Origin: Owenia fusiformis
Taxonomy: Eukaryota; Annelida; Polychaeta; Sabellida; Oweniidae
Direction of reading: 5' to 3'
DNA: 64,000 nucleotides
NCBI GenBank assembly: GCA_903813345.2
Contig: CAIIXF020000006.1
Location: forward strand, 17,364,348-17,428,347
In this document: positions 47,600 through 59,255 of the stretch, piece after piece
Position numbering within the stretch: position 1 is the stretch's first letter
Layout of the letters: each line of letters starts with the position of its first letter
Made by a program: the position numbers and the translations under genes
Notes under the pieces: model-generated
The model's input: the letters and a program-made list of their open reading frames with translations, nothing else
Database searches by the model: none
What the model was told of the DNA's origin: nothing

Positions 47600-48150
47600 C
47601 TGCTAAGTATTGCAGGTGTTCTTTTAATCTAATCTGCTACATCAGCGTATGGTGTGTATTCTTTAAATCTAGTCTGACACTTCAGTGTATGGTGGGTGTT
47701 CTTCAAATCTAGTCTGTTACATCAGTGTATTGCAGGTGTTCTTTAAATCTAGTCTGTTTCTTCAGTGTATGGTAGGTGTTCTTTAAATCTAGTCTGTTAC
47801 TTCAGTGTATGGTAGGTGTTCTTTAAATCTAGTCTGTTGCTTCAGTGTATGGTAGGTGTTCTTTAAATCTAGTCTGTTTCTTCAGTTTATGGTAGATTTT
47901 CTTTAAATCTAGTCTGTTACTTCAGTGTATGGTGGGTGTTCTTTAAATCTAGTCTGTTACTTCAGTGTATGGTAGGTGTTCTTTAAATCTAGTCTGACAC
48001 TTCAGTGTATGGTGGGTATTCTTAAAATCTAGTCTGTTACATCAGTATATGGTAGGTCTTCTTTAGATCTAGTCAGCTACATCAATGTATGGTAGGTGTT
48101 CTTTAAATCAAGTCAGTTTCATCAGTACACTGCAAGCGGTCTTTAAATCT
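47600..48150. repeat. 40-bp tandem repeat, about 14 copies
   Basis: Unit TTCAGTGTATGGTAGGTGTT plus CTTTAAATCTAGTCTGTTAC. Central copies are nearly identical and outer ones diverged, as expected from expansion in the middle. Confidence 0.93.
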
Positions 48151-48391
48151 ACTTTAGGATGCAATAACTTCAACAGCTCATTACTAGCTCCAAAGATTGA
48201 AAAGTTGTAATTTGGGAACTAAATTCTACAAATGATTTCCTAAGGGATGGCGGCATCTATGATAAAGTTACCAACAAAGATGATTGTTCATCTTTTTAGT
48301 AGCAGTCTGTAATGAGGGTCACTAATAGCCTGCAGCTATGAATAAGAGGAACATTGCTTAGATAGTTCTGCATACAACCAGAAACAGCATA

Positions 48392-48640
48392 CAGGCCCAT
48401 AGCCAGCTTTTGCTTAGGGAGGGGGCACTTTTCAGAAATTCAGGGGTTCACATTTGACAACTTCAGTCCTATATCACCCAAGAAGTGCTGAGAATTGTGG
48501 AAAACTGCATGATTTTGAAAGATGTTTTGGCCAGTGGTGGGGGGTATATTTTTGAAAGATGTTTTTGGCCAGTGGTGGGGGGGTATATCTTTGAAAGATG
48601 TTTTGGCCAGTGGTGGGGGGGGGGTATATTATATTGTGTG
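48392..48640 (+). mobile_element. MITE family A copy with internal triplication
   Basis: Left end CAGGCCCATAGCCAGC and the family body, then a ~45-bp block (TTTTGGCCAGTGGTGGGG, TATATnTTTGAAAGATG) repeated three times at about 48515-48635. The right inverted end is missing. Confidence 0.7.
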
Positions 48641-48724
48641 CCAGATTTGTGACCACATGTTTTGTATCTCATTAATTTTCTCTTTATTTCACTTTTGAAT
48701 ACTTTAAATCTTTGATGAATGTGA

Positions 48725-48986
48725 TCATACAGGGGCATAACTAGCAATTCAAGGGGTGTGTGATTTTTGGTTTGCATCATTGCGAGCGAAGCGACTCCCT
48801 AAAAGGGGGGTATGGGGATGCACCCCCAGATATTTTTTAAAATTTACATTGTATATTCTAAGCATTTCGACCTATAATTTGTTAATGTTTTAAACAAATT
48901 TTACAAAAATGCTTTTTTCTTTTTTGTGGGGGTGGGGGTGCATCACACCCATTGCACCCCCCCCCCTTGGCTACGCTCATGTCATT
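48725..48986 (+). mobile_element. MITE of the CAnGGGCnTAGCCA group, 252 bp
   Basis: Element 48730-48981 begins CAGGGGCATAACTAGC and ends TTGGCTACGCTCATG. Flanks TCATA and TCATT form a 5-bp duplication with one difference. The inside (GCGAGCGAAGCGACTCCC, AAAAGGGGGGTA) links it to the copy at 25824-26033. Confidence 0.7.
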
Positions 48987-49310
48987 GTGTGTATATGTTG
49001 ATAATCAGTTACCTCTATCAAGTACATGTATTTAATAACAATTTAAAAAAGTGAACTTGAATCGGAAATGTGATTACTTCATACATATAGTTAACAAATG
49101 ATACCCATCTTTAATCACATGGAAATGTGTCATGCCCATAGGCATTTTCCTGTTTCTGTCTCATATGGTATTTCAAGATAAACACACAATCTCAAAATAT
49201 TATCATTCCCTTGAGAAAAAAGCCACAGTGTTCATACCTTTTCCATGCTTTTTCTCTAAAATTAGAAATACATGTATTCTAAAAACATTGCTGTAGCACT
49301 TTTATCTTTA

Positions 49311-49531
49311 CCAACCAGGCCCGTAACCAAGGGGGGGGGGGTTCGATGGGTTTGAGCGAACCTCCCCCCCCCTAGCAAAAAATCTTTCAAAATCATGCAG
49401 TTTTTTACCATTCTGAGCACTTTTTAAGTGTTTTTGGCCATTTTTGGACCAAAATTGAGACAAGTGAACCCCCCTGGAATTTTTCAGAATGTGAACCCCC
49501 CTTGGCAAATCCTGGCTACGGGCCTGCCAAC
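49311..49531 (-). mobile_element. MITE family A, perfect 5-bp target duplication, inside family B
   Basis: CCAAC at 49311-49315 and 49527-49531 flank 49316-49526, which reads CAGGCCCGTAACCAAG ... CCTGGCTACGGGCCTG in the opposite sense to the 5427 copy. The right flank continues as family B (CCAACTTTATTATGGATGGT), and CTCCAAC is the family B sequence at that point. Confidence 0.85.
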
Positions 49532-49646
49532 TTTATTATGGATGGTGTTTAGCAGTTGCTGTTTGGTAGGTTGGTGTTCAGCATTCAGTAGTCGGCATCT
49601 GTAACAAATGGCAGGTGGTGACATTTTGCCTATTAATGCCTTGTTA
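49527..49646 (+). repeat. family B repeat, right part, disrupted by family A
   Basis: GGATGGTGTTTAGCAG through GGCAGGTGGTGACATTTTGC and TATTAATGCCTTG. Confidence 0.75.
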
Positions 49647-50192
49647 TACAGTTAAGCTTGACTATTTTTGCTTAATTGTTTTGTTTCCTGCTATTTCACT
49701 TAATATGACATTTCAGATCATTGCCACCATGACACTTTTATAAAATCAATGTAACAAATAATTAATTTGAGGTGGCCTAAACCACTGTTTTCTGGTTTGT
49801 GTTATTCTTGTCTTTTGGTATATTAAAACTGCCGAGTTAATCAGTTTTTTAAGTGAGTGTAAATTGGGCTCTTAATTACATTGATTGTGATAGCTTCTCT
49901 GATTGGCTAATCATCTAGTGATGTCATGTAGCAGTATTAAGTAGTTATTGTAAGACGAGTGGTGTTAGCGACAGCGCAAACTGCCTCATGCTTATCTTTG
50001 AAATTGCATCAGTGACAACCAATGTGAACTTTGGACAGACAGTACAATTGAAGATGATTAAAATTGCAGGAAAGTGATATGATATATTTTATAGCTGAGA
50101 CATGGTAATAATGATGACTAGAAATTGATTAGGGCTTCTGTCCTATAGTTATTACACTGTAGAGTACTGTACATAGATGAGCTTTGCTTGCC

Positions 50193-50198
50193 TATAAA
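50193..50198 (+). promoter_or_regulatory. TATA box of the 51.4-kb first exon
   Basis: CTATAAAGG, with TCATTGC about 25-30 bases downstream as a possible initiator. Lies about 1.25 kb before the ATG at 51443. The intervening sequence has a possible donor (AACAA|GTAAGT near 50640), so the leader may be spliced. Confidence 0.35.
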
Positions 50199-51442
50199 GG
50201 AGCCCTACTCAGCATCATTGCTTCATTACCCTGTCCACTGGCAGACCTGCAAGATCTATAGAGCCTAGTTGAAAGCAGCCAGCTTGTCATTTTAGATTTC
50301 ATTAGGCAGCTCTGTAGTTACAAGATACTTGCATTTAGCTAATAGAGCCAGAGCTGGGGACTGCTGTTGTGGCTACTGGTACCTGGACTATAGAACCTGA
50401 ATGGATGAACTGTAATTACTGAAGATTCTTGATCAGCAGCATCAAACCTGGAATAAACTAAGGAGCAATTAACGGTTAACGGTCCAGATAACATTCTATC
50501 AAATCAAGCAGACATGGAAAAGAACTTAACTTTATAAGCAGATCCGTGCGTATTTACTTTCGGAACATTCTAAACCTTCTATACATACTTTATACCAATT
50601 AATCGAAAGTGGGAAACTGTGTGTTTTAAAAACTAACAAGTAAGTGGGCTTATACACTTAATTTTGTACTACTGTAGCCTTACAGCTTATGGATTGTGAT
50701 ATATTGGGACGCAAGATGCAATACGACTTAACGGGATCACTGCGGATAGAGTACTTCCTTCAGTGAGATCTGCCAAGGAGCTTTTAACATCATATGCAAG
50801 TAGCCCATTAGTCTAATGTATTTTATACTCTACTAATTGACGATACATAACAGTAAGAGAGAAACACTTCACTCAAAATTGCAGCACTCAGCTCTTTAAT
50901 AACATCTGGGTAGCAGATATACTTCACTTTACAAAACAGACATTTTCTTAATGAATTATTGTTTTCATCTTGGGAGGAATCAGTTGTGAATGTAGAACGA
51001 GGACTTTTTCACTTGGAGGAACATTTTTGCTTGTTGTAGTCGCTTTTTTGAAACTGACTGATAAGTGGACTTATGCATAGGTAATATTAAACTGAGAATA
51101 TTTTATCATTTACTCAAGTTCAGCTGGGGAAAAGAAAACACTTTAGAACTTACTTAAACATTTGAGTTTACTAAAACATTGCAAGGGGAATATCCTTACA
51201 ATTAGGAAGGCTGTTATATTACCGAGGAATGTAGCATAAATAGCACAACAATAAATAACAAAATACTGGCACAGAAATAACAAGAGAATCAATATAAATA
51301 ACAAGAAAAACTCGTGTAAATAGCAAGAACTGAAAATTAACAATATAATACATCAAGCACTGACAGGAATACAGTACCTGTGTATCATTCTACAAATTAT
51401 GGACTAAGAACTGGTTTTTGAAACATTGAATTTTTTTGCGAA

Positions 51443-51541
51443 AATGGATCGTGAAAGTGTCGTACCGGAAAATAATAACAATAGTGTGAAGCGCCAGGAG
51501 GGCAATACTGAACCCAGTGGATTGGAACCTGTGTCACCAGC
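51443..51541 (+). CDS. first coding exon of a plus-strand gene, identity unknown
   Basis: ATG at 51443 after AATTTTTTTGCGAAA, then 33 codons and one base to a strong donor, CTG|GTAAGT. The peptide starts MDRESVVPENNNNSVKRQEG and continues NTEPSGLEPVSPA. It is hydrophilic, low in hydrophobics and probably disordered, like the N-terminus of many nuclear or regulatory proteins. It ends in phase 1. Later exons were not identified with confidence; a 30-nt phase 1-1 candidate lies at 57734-57763. No function can be assigned. Confidence 0.55.
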
Positions 51542-51779
51542 TGGTAAGTAGAGATTTCTTGTCACAAGATTTTTTATTAAAGTAGCTGCAAAAGTGTAAA
51601 ATTTGCAAAGTGTAAAATTAGGATTTCAAAAAGCATGCCAAGGCCCTTAAAATCCAAACTTTTATTCTTTGAAAATAGAATTGAGATATTTAATCAAATA
51701 TTGAATTTATTGAAGATTTAAGCAATGTCTATAAATTCATTTCTACTCTTTCCTGTTCATTTAACCCCAAAAATGAATA

Positions 51780-52140
51780 TCTATGTCATCCCAGCCCATT
51801 GCCAGGTATGGTCAGTATATACTGACAGGTATACTTTCAGTCTATACTGACAGGTCAACTTTTAGTCTAGTTTCAGTATACTTTCAGTATATGTCCCATG
51901 TTATGATTCCATTGACAGGTATGTTTCAATTATGGTAATTAGACCTACCAGTATGGTTTCAGTATACTTTCAGTGTAAACCAATGGATATACATTCAGTA
52001 TACTTTCAGTATATACATAACAGTATGGTTTCAGTATAATTTCAGTATATATCAACATACATCCAGTATATACATATAGGTATACTTTCAGTATGGTATC
52101 AGTATATGCCTATAGGTCGACATTTAGTCTATACTAACGT
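51780..52140. repeat. degenerate CAGTATACTTTCAGTATA tandem repeats, block 1
   Basis: Many TTTCAGTATA/GGTATACTTTCAGT units with variable spacing. Confidence 0.75.
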
Positions 52141-52659
52141 CTTAAAATGTCAGTCTGTAGACTGATATGGATGTATATGACTCCTTCAATGAGATACCTT
52201 AAATTTTAAATCATTCTGCAGATGAGAAAAATTAGTACATGTAATTTGGATAGCAGTCTTATTTTCTAGCATTACATTATCTAATTAATTAGATGCAGGA
52301 TTATGAAGACTTCTAAAAGACATACCACAAATAAATTAATATTCTTATATTAACTATATTCAAGTTTTATCCATGATGTATTTTTGATGCAAAGTTTTAA
52401 TTTTCAAATTTTAACTGTATTTCTTTTTTAAATTTTACTATGACTGTATCTTTCATATCTTTCTCTCATTTTTTGTGTTTTCAATGTATAAAACATTCAA
52501 TGTAATTATGAGCAGGAATGCTCCCCTGCCACCTAGTCTGGTAGGACAGGTTGTGGAAACAAATGGTCATAAAATAGAACTTACATATGAATAATTGTTG
52601 ACTTATAGTTTTATCATGAATTTTGTATTTGCCGTTTATATTATAAAATGATAAAGTAA

Positions 52660-52995
52660 AACTGGTATACGTTCAGTCTAATCATTATTTATCAGAGTTT
52701 ATTTGGTATGCTTTCAGTACACTGTTGAAAATCATAGGTAAAACTGGTATGCTTTCAGTATATTCAGTATTTATCAGAGTTTGTTTGGTATGCTTTCAGT
52801 ATACTATTGAAAATCATAAGTAAAACAGGTATAATTTCAGTATATTCAGTATCTTCATACCTATTTACAGATCTATATTCAGTATATATACCTATTAATT
52901 GGTATGGTATCAGTCTGGTATCAGTATAGACCTATCAACAAGGTATACTTTTAGTATACTTTTGGTATAAACTGACTATACCTGGCAATAGGCTG
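52660..52995. repeat. degenerate TTTCAGTATA repeats, block 2
   Basis: GGTATGCTTTCAGTATAC units and a longer duplicated block (AAAATCATAnGTAAAAC, twice). Ends AACTGACTATACCTGGCAAT then AGGCTGGGAT, the reverse complement of the start of block 1 (ATCCCAGCCCATTGCCAGGT), so 51787-52993 is an inverted-repeat-bounded unit of about 1.2 kb. Confidence 0.65.
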
Positions 52996-54064
52996 GGATT
53001 TGTTCCTAAACATGTGAAGCAAACATTGCTCAAGTTTAGGTTTTTTATAGATCCATAACATAGCATAAAAATGGGGGGGGGGTTATTGTCTGTCAGTGAA
53101 AGAAGCTGTATATCATAAGAGAGTGTTCATCAGAATTGTCAGTGTTTAAACACTGGAAAGGTGTTCATGCAGCCATCTTATTTATTCTATTCAGTACAAA
53201 TTTAATGTTATAGGGAACCAGCACAGTTTTTACAGTCTAAAACTGTTTAATTATACGATAATATGTAAAATGTATATATGGGTACTTAGAATATCAGTCA
53301 ATTAAAAATCTATTTAATTAAGTTTTTTGTAGCAAGTTGAACATTATTCTGGAAAGTGTTTCTTCACTTGCAGGTGATGTGAGGAAAATGCCTTATGTTT
53401 TTACCATATCACCTGTTGTTCTTAGGAGTTTGGTAATGTCTTTCAAAAACCACCAAAATATAAGTAAACCCAATAAATACAACCCATTGTTTTGGATTTT
53501 TTCAGAAAAATTTAACCTATTGCAATCATATATTTTTTAATACTCTACTAGAGACATGAGTAGTGAAATGTGTTCACTTAGACAGGTTTACTGTATATTG
53601 AAAAATATTTTTCTGAATAAGTTTGGCGAGACAATAACCTCACCTGCTTATCGCTGTCCAGGGATTAATTTTGTCTCGGCATTCATTTCATAGCTCTGAC
53701 GTAAATATAAGTCATTAATTTTTAGGAGTTAATTAACTGGGACCAATAGAAATTCTTCATCTTAGATTGGGATCATTTGTGGGAATCTCTTTTTTCAAAG
53801 GTATTTATTTTTACTTTGAAATAGTGATCTGTGTGCTATTAGCTTCATCAAGAGTCTAGTTCATTTAATGGCCATCTATATTGTTCATCTATTTCAACAT
53901 ATGTTGGGTTCATTTAGACAAGCTTTGGATTTCAGTCAGATTGCTTTTTATATTCATATTTTACTTTTATACGACATGTTACTTCATTCTGGGACATTGG
54001 GAGGTCTCAAAAATATGTGCTTATATTCCATAGAATTGCTCTGTAAACTCTATGAATGGATAAA

Positions 54065-54690
54065 CGTTCATTAAGTGTAGAGTTGAGTTGCTGATTAGTA
54101 ATGTGAGGAGTTAAGTTGAGTAGCTGAGTAGAGTTTATAGTAGTTGAGTAGAGTTGAGTAGCTGATTAGAAATGTGAGGAGTTAAGTTGAGTAGCTGAGT
54201 AGAGTTTATAGTAGTTGAGTAGAGTTGAGTAGCTGATTAGAAATGTGAGGAGTTAAGTTGAGTAGCTGAGTAGAGTTAATAGTAGTTGAGTAGAGTTGAG
54301 TAGCTGATTAGAAATGTGAGGAGCTAAGTTGAGTAGCTGAGTAGAGTTTATAGTAGTTGAGTAGAGTTGAGTAGCTGATTAGAAATGTGAGGAGCTAAGT
54401 TGAGTAGCTGAGTAGAGTTTATAGTAGTTAAGTAGAGTTGAGTAGCTGATTAGAAATGTGAGGAGCTAAGTTGAGTAGCTGAGTAGAGTTTATAGTAGTT
54501 GAGTAGAGTTGAGGAGCTGATTAGAAATGTGAGGAGTTAAGTTCAGTAGCTGAGTAGAGTTTGTAGTAGTTGAGTAGAGTTGAGGAGCTGAGTGTGTGGT
54601 TGAGTAGTATCCGAGAATTGAGTAGGTTGGAAGAGTTCAGTAGGTCAGGAGAGTTGAGTAGCTGAGTAGAGTTGAATAGTTGAGTAGATC
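54065..54690. repeat. 71-bp tandem repeat, about 7 copies plus decayed end
   Basis: CTGATTAG recurs at about 54091, 54162, 54233 and so on (71-bp steps). The unit is built from GAGTAGTT-like octamers. Confidence 0.93.
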
Positions 54691-54929
54691 ACTCCCAAAG
54701 TGTTTTTCCTTTAAATTCTTTATAAAGAGTCTCACCTCTGTAAAATTACTTTTTGGTATGCTTCATATGTTATTAATAGTTTCAGCAACAAAACAGCCTT
54801 CATCATCATAAATATCATAATTTAATAAAAACAATTAAGGTTATACAGAGAAGTGTTAACTTCTGTTAAAGACCTACCGTACATATGAGCCATATATTTC
54901 TCTTTGACTGAATTGCTTCAAACAACACC

Positions 54930-55530
54930 CCAGTCACATTTCCTACGGCGACCATGCAGTCTATCATTTCTGCGGTCAGTAACATTTTTACTCTCGCCAT
55001 GGAATTTCTGCGGTTGGATTCTTCTGCAGTCACATTTCCTACAGCAGCCGCACAGCGAGTTTTTGAATTTCTGTTGATTTAACATTTATTCTTCTTTTTA
55101 TTTTACCTACAATTTATAAATGTTGTTTGTAGTGTTAGGATATAGTATCGAATAAAAAGTGCAAGTGAAATATAAGTTGCTGTGGTATCAGTTACCTTAC
55201 ATCAAACAATATATGTATTGTGTTGTGTTTACAGCAAATATATGACTGAAAACTGACAAAACTTTTTCCAAAGGTACCCATTAAACCCTACAGCAGACGC
55301 AAGTCAACGGCAAAGCCGACGTGTGGCCACCGTTGGACCTTTCTGCGGTCTGGCAACGGCCTCTTGATTTCTACGGGGACCGCAGAAATGAACAAATATT
55401 ATAACTCAGAGTTATAATTTCTACGGCTACCCTGTGGCTTGTAAAAAACTGGATACGCCGTACAGAGACCGCAAGGCGAGCGTAGATTTTCTACGCTCGC
55501 CGCTGAAATTCACTGATTTAATTTATCTGT
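54930..55530. other. CpG-containing patch with iterated TTTCTRCGG motif
   Basis: At least eight copies of a motif close to ATTTCTRCGGYNRCC in both directions (about 54938, 54966, 55005, 55034, 55340, 55367, 55381 inverted, 55417). Also a perfect 11-bp hairpin GCGAGCGTAGA/TCTACGCTCGC at 55476-55500 and a near-palindrome ATTATAACTCAGAGTTATAA at about 55399-55419. Composition differs from the AT-rich flanks. No coding frame. Confidence 0.6.
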
Positions 55531-56691
55531 GGTCGACGCAAAGCTTGTTTGATAGCCTGGGATTTTGAGATGCAAACTAGAAAAATCATTGTTTGAAAAA
55601 AATACTGCATACTCTTTCCATATATGGAAAATGAATCTACCAAAGCCTGCACCATGTGTGTTAAATGGATCTATGCTAAATGTTGTAGTAATGACTATAG
55701 CATATCAGAAAATAAACAAATATGATGTTTCTAGAAAATGCATGATGTTATGTTGCCTTTGGGCATTGATCATTGGCGTGGGTTTAGTTTACAAACTGTA
55801 AAGTTGCTGTTACCAGTAAGGTCACATGTGACACAGATGCATGTTAAACGTATGTTCATCTGTCAAACAATTAAATTTACAACCACATTAGTGCCTTGTT
55901 TTAACACATCACCTCAATATGTGTGGTCATATCAACAATTTTTCCTTAGTTTCTTCATAAGTCCTGTTGTTGTTTCTGATATTTTTAGGAATTCTGGAAT
56001 ATTTCCCATGTAAAATATGATTTCCAATAATGTTGCCTCTTTTTCATTTATTTTCCTGTTGTTTGAAATTCTAATGAAAGCTTAAGTAGTTAAATTGTAT
56101 TGGTTGAAAATAGATGGTACCTGATGGAAAGTTATCATCCATTGATGCATGCAACAATCAATAAGATTAAGATTTGAGAAACGAGGGGGTAATAGTCCAT
56201 TTTGTAAGCATACATTGATTGAGAAAAAGAAGCATTTTTATTTGGTAAATAAATCAAGCAAACGTCCAATCCCCTTGTATGTGGTAAGGGAGGGGTTCAA
56301 TCTGAATTGTAAGCTGTTATTATTGGGATAATGTTGAACTAATGACCTTGTCCCTTAGATAGAGAGCTTAGGAAAACATCAAGTTTACTGCCTGGGAGAG
56401 AAATTAATATCTTCTTTTTTCCTCTTTAGATTACTTTTAAGATTTAAGTATGTATTACTAACTTATGTTAGAATCCTAATTGAATTGCAAACATTGACAT
56501 TTTACTTTAATTAAGTTTATTTCTCCCATGATTTTACAATTGCTTTTTTCTGTTAAACGATAATTGAAAACTGTATGGGGGCATGTATAATATTGCTTGC
56601 TGTGGCCTCTGTTTTTACTTGAGCAAGATCATGTATTTTGTCTCAGATGAAATCTAATGTTGTTGCATTGAAACTCTCTCTTTGGCTAAAA

Positions 56692-57118
56692 AATGTTAAC
56701 AGTAGAGGGGGAGGGGGTTGAAATATATAAAAATTCTTAACAGTAGAGGGGGAGGGGGTTGAAATATATAATAAAAAGTGTTAACAGTAGAGGGGGAGGG
56801 TTGAAATATATAAAAAGTGTTAACAGTAGGGGGGAGGGGGTTGAAATATATAAAAAGTCTTAACAGTAGAGGGGGAGGGTTGAAATATATAAAAAGTCTT
56901 AACAGTAGAGGGGGAGGGGGTTGAAATATATAAAAAGTCTTAACAGTAGAGGGGGAGGGTTGAAATGTATAAAAAGTGTTAACAGTAGAGGGGGAGGGGG
57001 TTGAAATATATAAAAATTGTTAACAGTAGAGGGGGTTGAAATATATAAAAAGTGTTAACAGTAGAGGGGGTTGAAATATATAAAAAGTGTTAACAGTAGA
57101 GGGGGAGGGTTGAAATAT
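56692..57118. repeat. ~41-bp tandem repeat, G-rich, about 11 copies
   Basis: Unit AAAAAGTGTTAACAGTAGAG plus GGGGAGGGGGTTGAAATATAT. Copies differ mainly by loss of the GGAGGGGG part. Confidence 0.93.
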
Positions 57119-57410
57119 ACATATATCTTATAAGGCTATCAGTTACTGAGTTACTTATAGGTAGCTCTGACCTTGCAAGTATTTTTCAACAGGCACCTGC
57201 AATCTCTTTAATATTTTATCAGTTGATAGATGGATTTACAAATGCTCCTTTAAGGTTGGCCAAATTGGGAAATCTGGTTGATTAACTTGAGCCTTTAACG
57301 TGTAGGCTTGAATACTAAAATTATGTGCCAACAGGTACAAAAGTCATTACTCTGTGTCTACCTTAACAAATATTGTTCTTTCTATAATCAAAAACATCAT
57401 TTGTAGTATA

Positions 57411-57586
57411 TACAGTAAAACCTATAAAAACTACTGTAAAAAGTAGAACACCTTTGGTACCTCTACAAATTGTTCCACTTGAGAGGTGTTCTATAACATT
57501 AAGTCAATTGGTCTTGGGACTCTGAAGTGTTGCACTTACAGCGTGTTTCACTTCTAGAGGTGTTCCACTTTACAAGTTTCACTGTA
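57411..57586. mobile_element. pogo/Tigger-like MITE, 172 bp, TA-flanked
   Basis: TA|CAGTAAAACCTATAAAA at the left and ACAAGTTTCACTG|TA at the right. Inside are repeated GAGGTGTTCnACTT blocks, as at 23560-23600. Confidence 0.7.
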
Positions 57587-57733
57587 TCTCTATTTTTTAA
57601 ACAATGTTGTCTTATTCAGGGGGTTGCCTAGAAACGCTTCTTAATCTTTAAATGCCACAAAAGAGGGCAATTAGTGTAATGAATAGAATTAATTAATTTG
57701 TAATTATTTTATCTTATTTCTTTGAATTATCAG

Positions 57734-57763
57734 CGGATTATATACTTTCTGTTCGGATCAAAG
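57734..57763 (+). CDS. possible 30-nt microexon (weak)
   Basis: Acceptor TTGAATTATCAG, then 30 bases, then AAAG|GTATTG. It is in phase 1-1, matching the phase of the exon at 51443-51541, and would add ADYILSVRIK. Length and phase fit a cassette microexon, but a 30-nt match is easily chance and the donor is not strong. Confidence 0.2.
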
Positions 57764-58740
57764 GTATTGTTGAAATTCAAAGATGATTTGAGTAAATGTC
57801 ACTTAGGGAGATAATTACATATATGTAGGTTATAGAGGATCTCAGTTAGCACCTCAATACTCATGATATCATTTTTACTGTGTACATCGCTTTAATAGTG
57901 TAGTTATCTTTATAATGTAGCTGATACCTTATTTATTATTAAAATATACAAAACTAAAGCAACCTTCCCCTCTCACTATGCTCTGTTTAATTTGCCTCTG
58001 CAAATTTAGCCCAAGCGAGGTTAGTGTATCATGGATGATTGGATTTATAATTGTTTCACTGGAGGGATTTGTTGGGGTAGTCCATTTTACTTAATGATCC
58101 CCCATGACAGGTTAAAACTCAAGAATTTATGATTTAAACTTAATGCTGTATCATTCCTTTAGATCGAGTTGATCTCACATGATGAAGGCACGATTTGTTG
58201 TTGTCATCATGAATATCATGTCAGGGAATAACTTCAATCACTTCTCCCATGCCTCTCATACAGGAATCTAGAAAATTAAATTGAAAACTTGATATGATGT
58301 CTTCTAAAACAGACGATGGTAATTAATTAGCTATTTTGCTTTGGGTATTACTCATTGCCCTTTGATATTGTCTTTCTTGTCATGGACTGCTAATTTACCA
58401 TTCTTGACTTCTGTTATCACGAAAATGAAAAATTAATAATTCTGGGGTGATCATATTTGCGGCTTTTTTAATTGGTACTTTTCCATCTTTAAAATTGATA
58501 TGCCTGAGGAATCCAGTTGCGTAATCATTTGATGATATTCAGGTTTGTCCAGCTTTCTCCGATTCTTATTACAAATAGGTCTAGATGCACATTTTAGAGT
58601 TACAACAATATAAGCGTTTTAAACTGGGAATTAAATATACGAGAACATGCATGGTACACATGTAACAACTCATATGTTTGTTATATTTATTTATTTAATT
58701 ATATCAAATACATGGTACCCTTTCTATTTGTTTAATTTTG

Positions 58741-59255
58741 TTTTCCCTATTGGACAGATTTCCCACACAGAAATAATTATCTTGTCCTGGCATGGTGTTC
58801 TGTAAGCATCTACAATTCGTTACCCCTATTGAACAGATTTCCCACACAAAAATGTGCATCTTGCCCTAGCTTGGTGTAAGCGTCTACAATTTGTTTTCCC
58901 TATTGGACAGATTTCCCACATAGAAATGTGCATCTTGCCCTTGCTAGTATGGTGTAAGCATCTACAATTTGTTTTCCCTATTGGACAGATTTCCCACAGA
59001 GAAATGTGCATCTTGCCCTAGTTTGTAAGCATCTACATTTTGTTTTCCCTATCAGACAGATTTCCCACACAGAAATGTGCATCTTGCCCTAGCTTGTTGT
59101 AAGCATCTACATTTTGTTTTCCCTATTGGACAGAATTCCCACACAGAAATGTGCATCTTGCACTAGCTTGTTGTAAGCATCTACATTTTGTTTTCCCTAT
59201 TGGACAGATTTCCCACACAGAAATGTGCATCTTGCCCTAGCTTGTTGTAAGCATG
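58741..59255. repeat. ~75-bp tandem repeat, about 7 copies
   Basis: Unit around TTTTCCCTATTGGACAGATT, TCCCACACAGAAATGTGCAT and CTTGCCCTAGCTTGTTGTAA. Open frames across it are repeat artefacts. Confidence 0.93.

Noticed and set aside
44889-48150. CRISPR-like arrays
   Set aside because: Repeats are contiguous with no unique spacers of constant length, and the DNA is eukaryotic; these are minisatellites.
48469-48780. 103-codon minus-strand frame with Pro-rich repeats
   Set aside because: It lies over the triplicated block of a family A MITE; the Pro/His-rich peptide comes from G-runs.
53373-53431. Possible second exon of the 51-kb gene (acceptor TTCACTTGCAG, phase 1)
   Set aside because: The peptide has no recognisable character and the donor (GTAATG) is poor; kept out of the feature list.
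58826-59011. Repetitive minus-strand frame with a repeated peptide
   Set aside because: It is only the 75-bp tandem repeat read in an open frame; adjacent units shift frame and there is no start or splice context.
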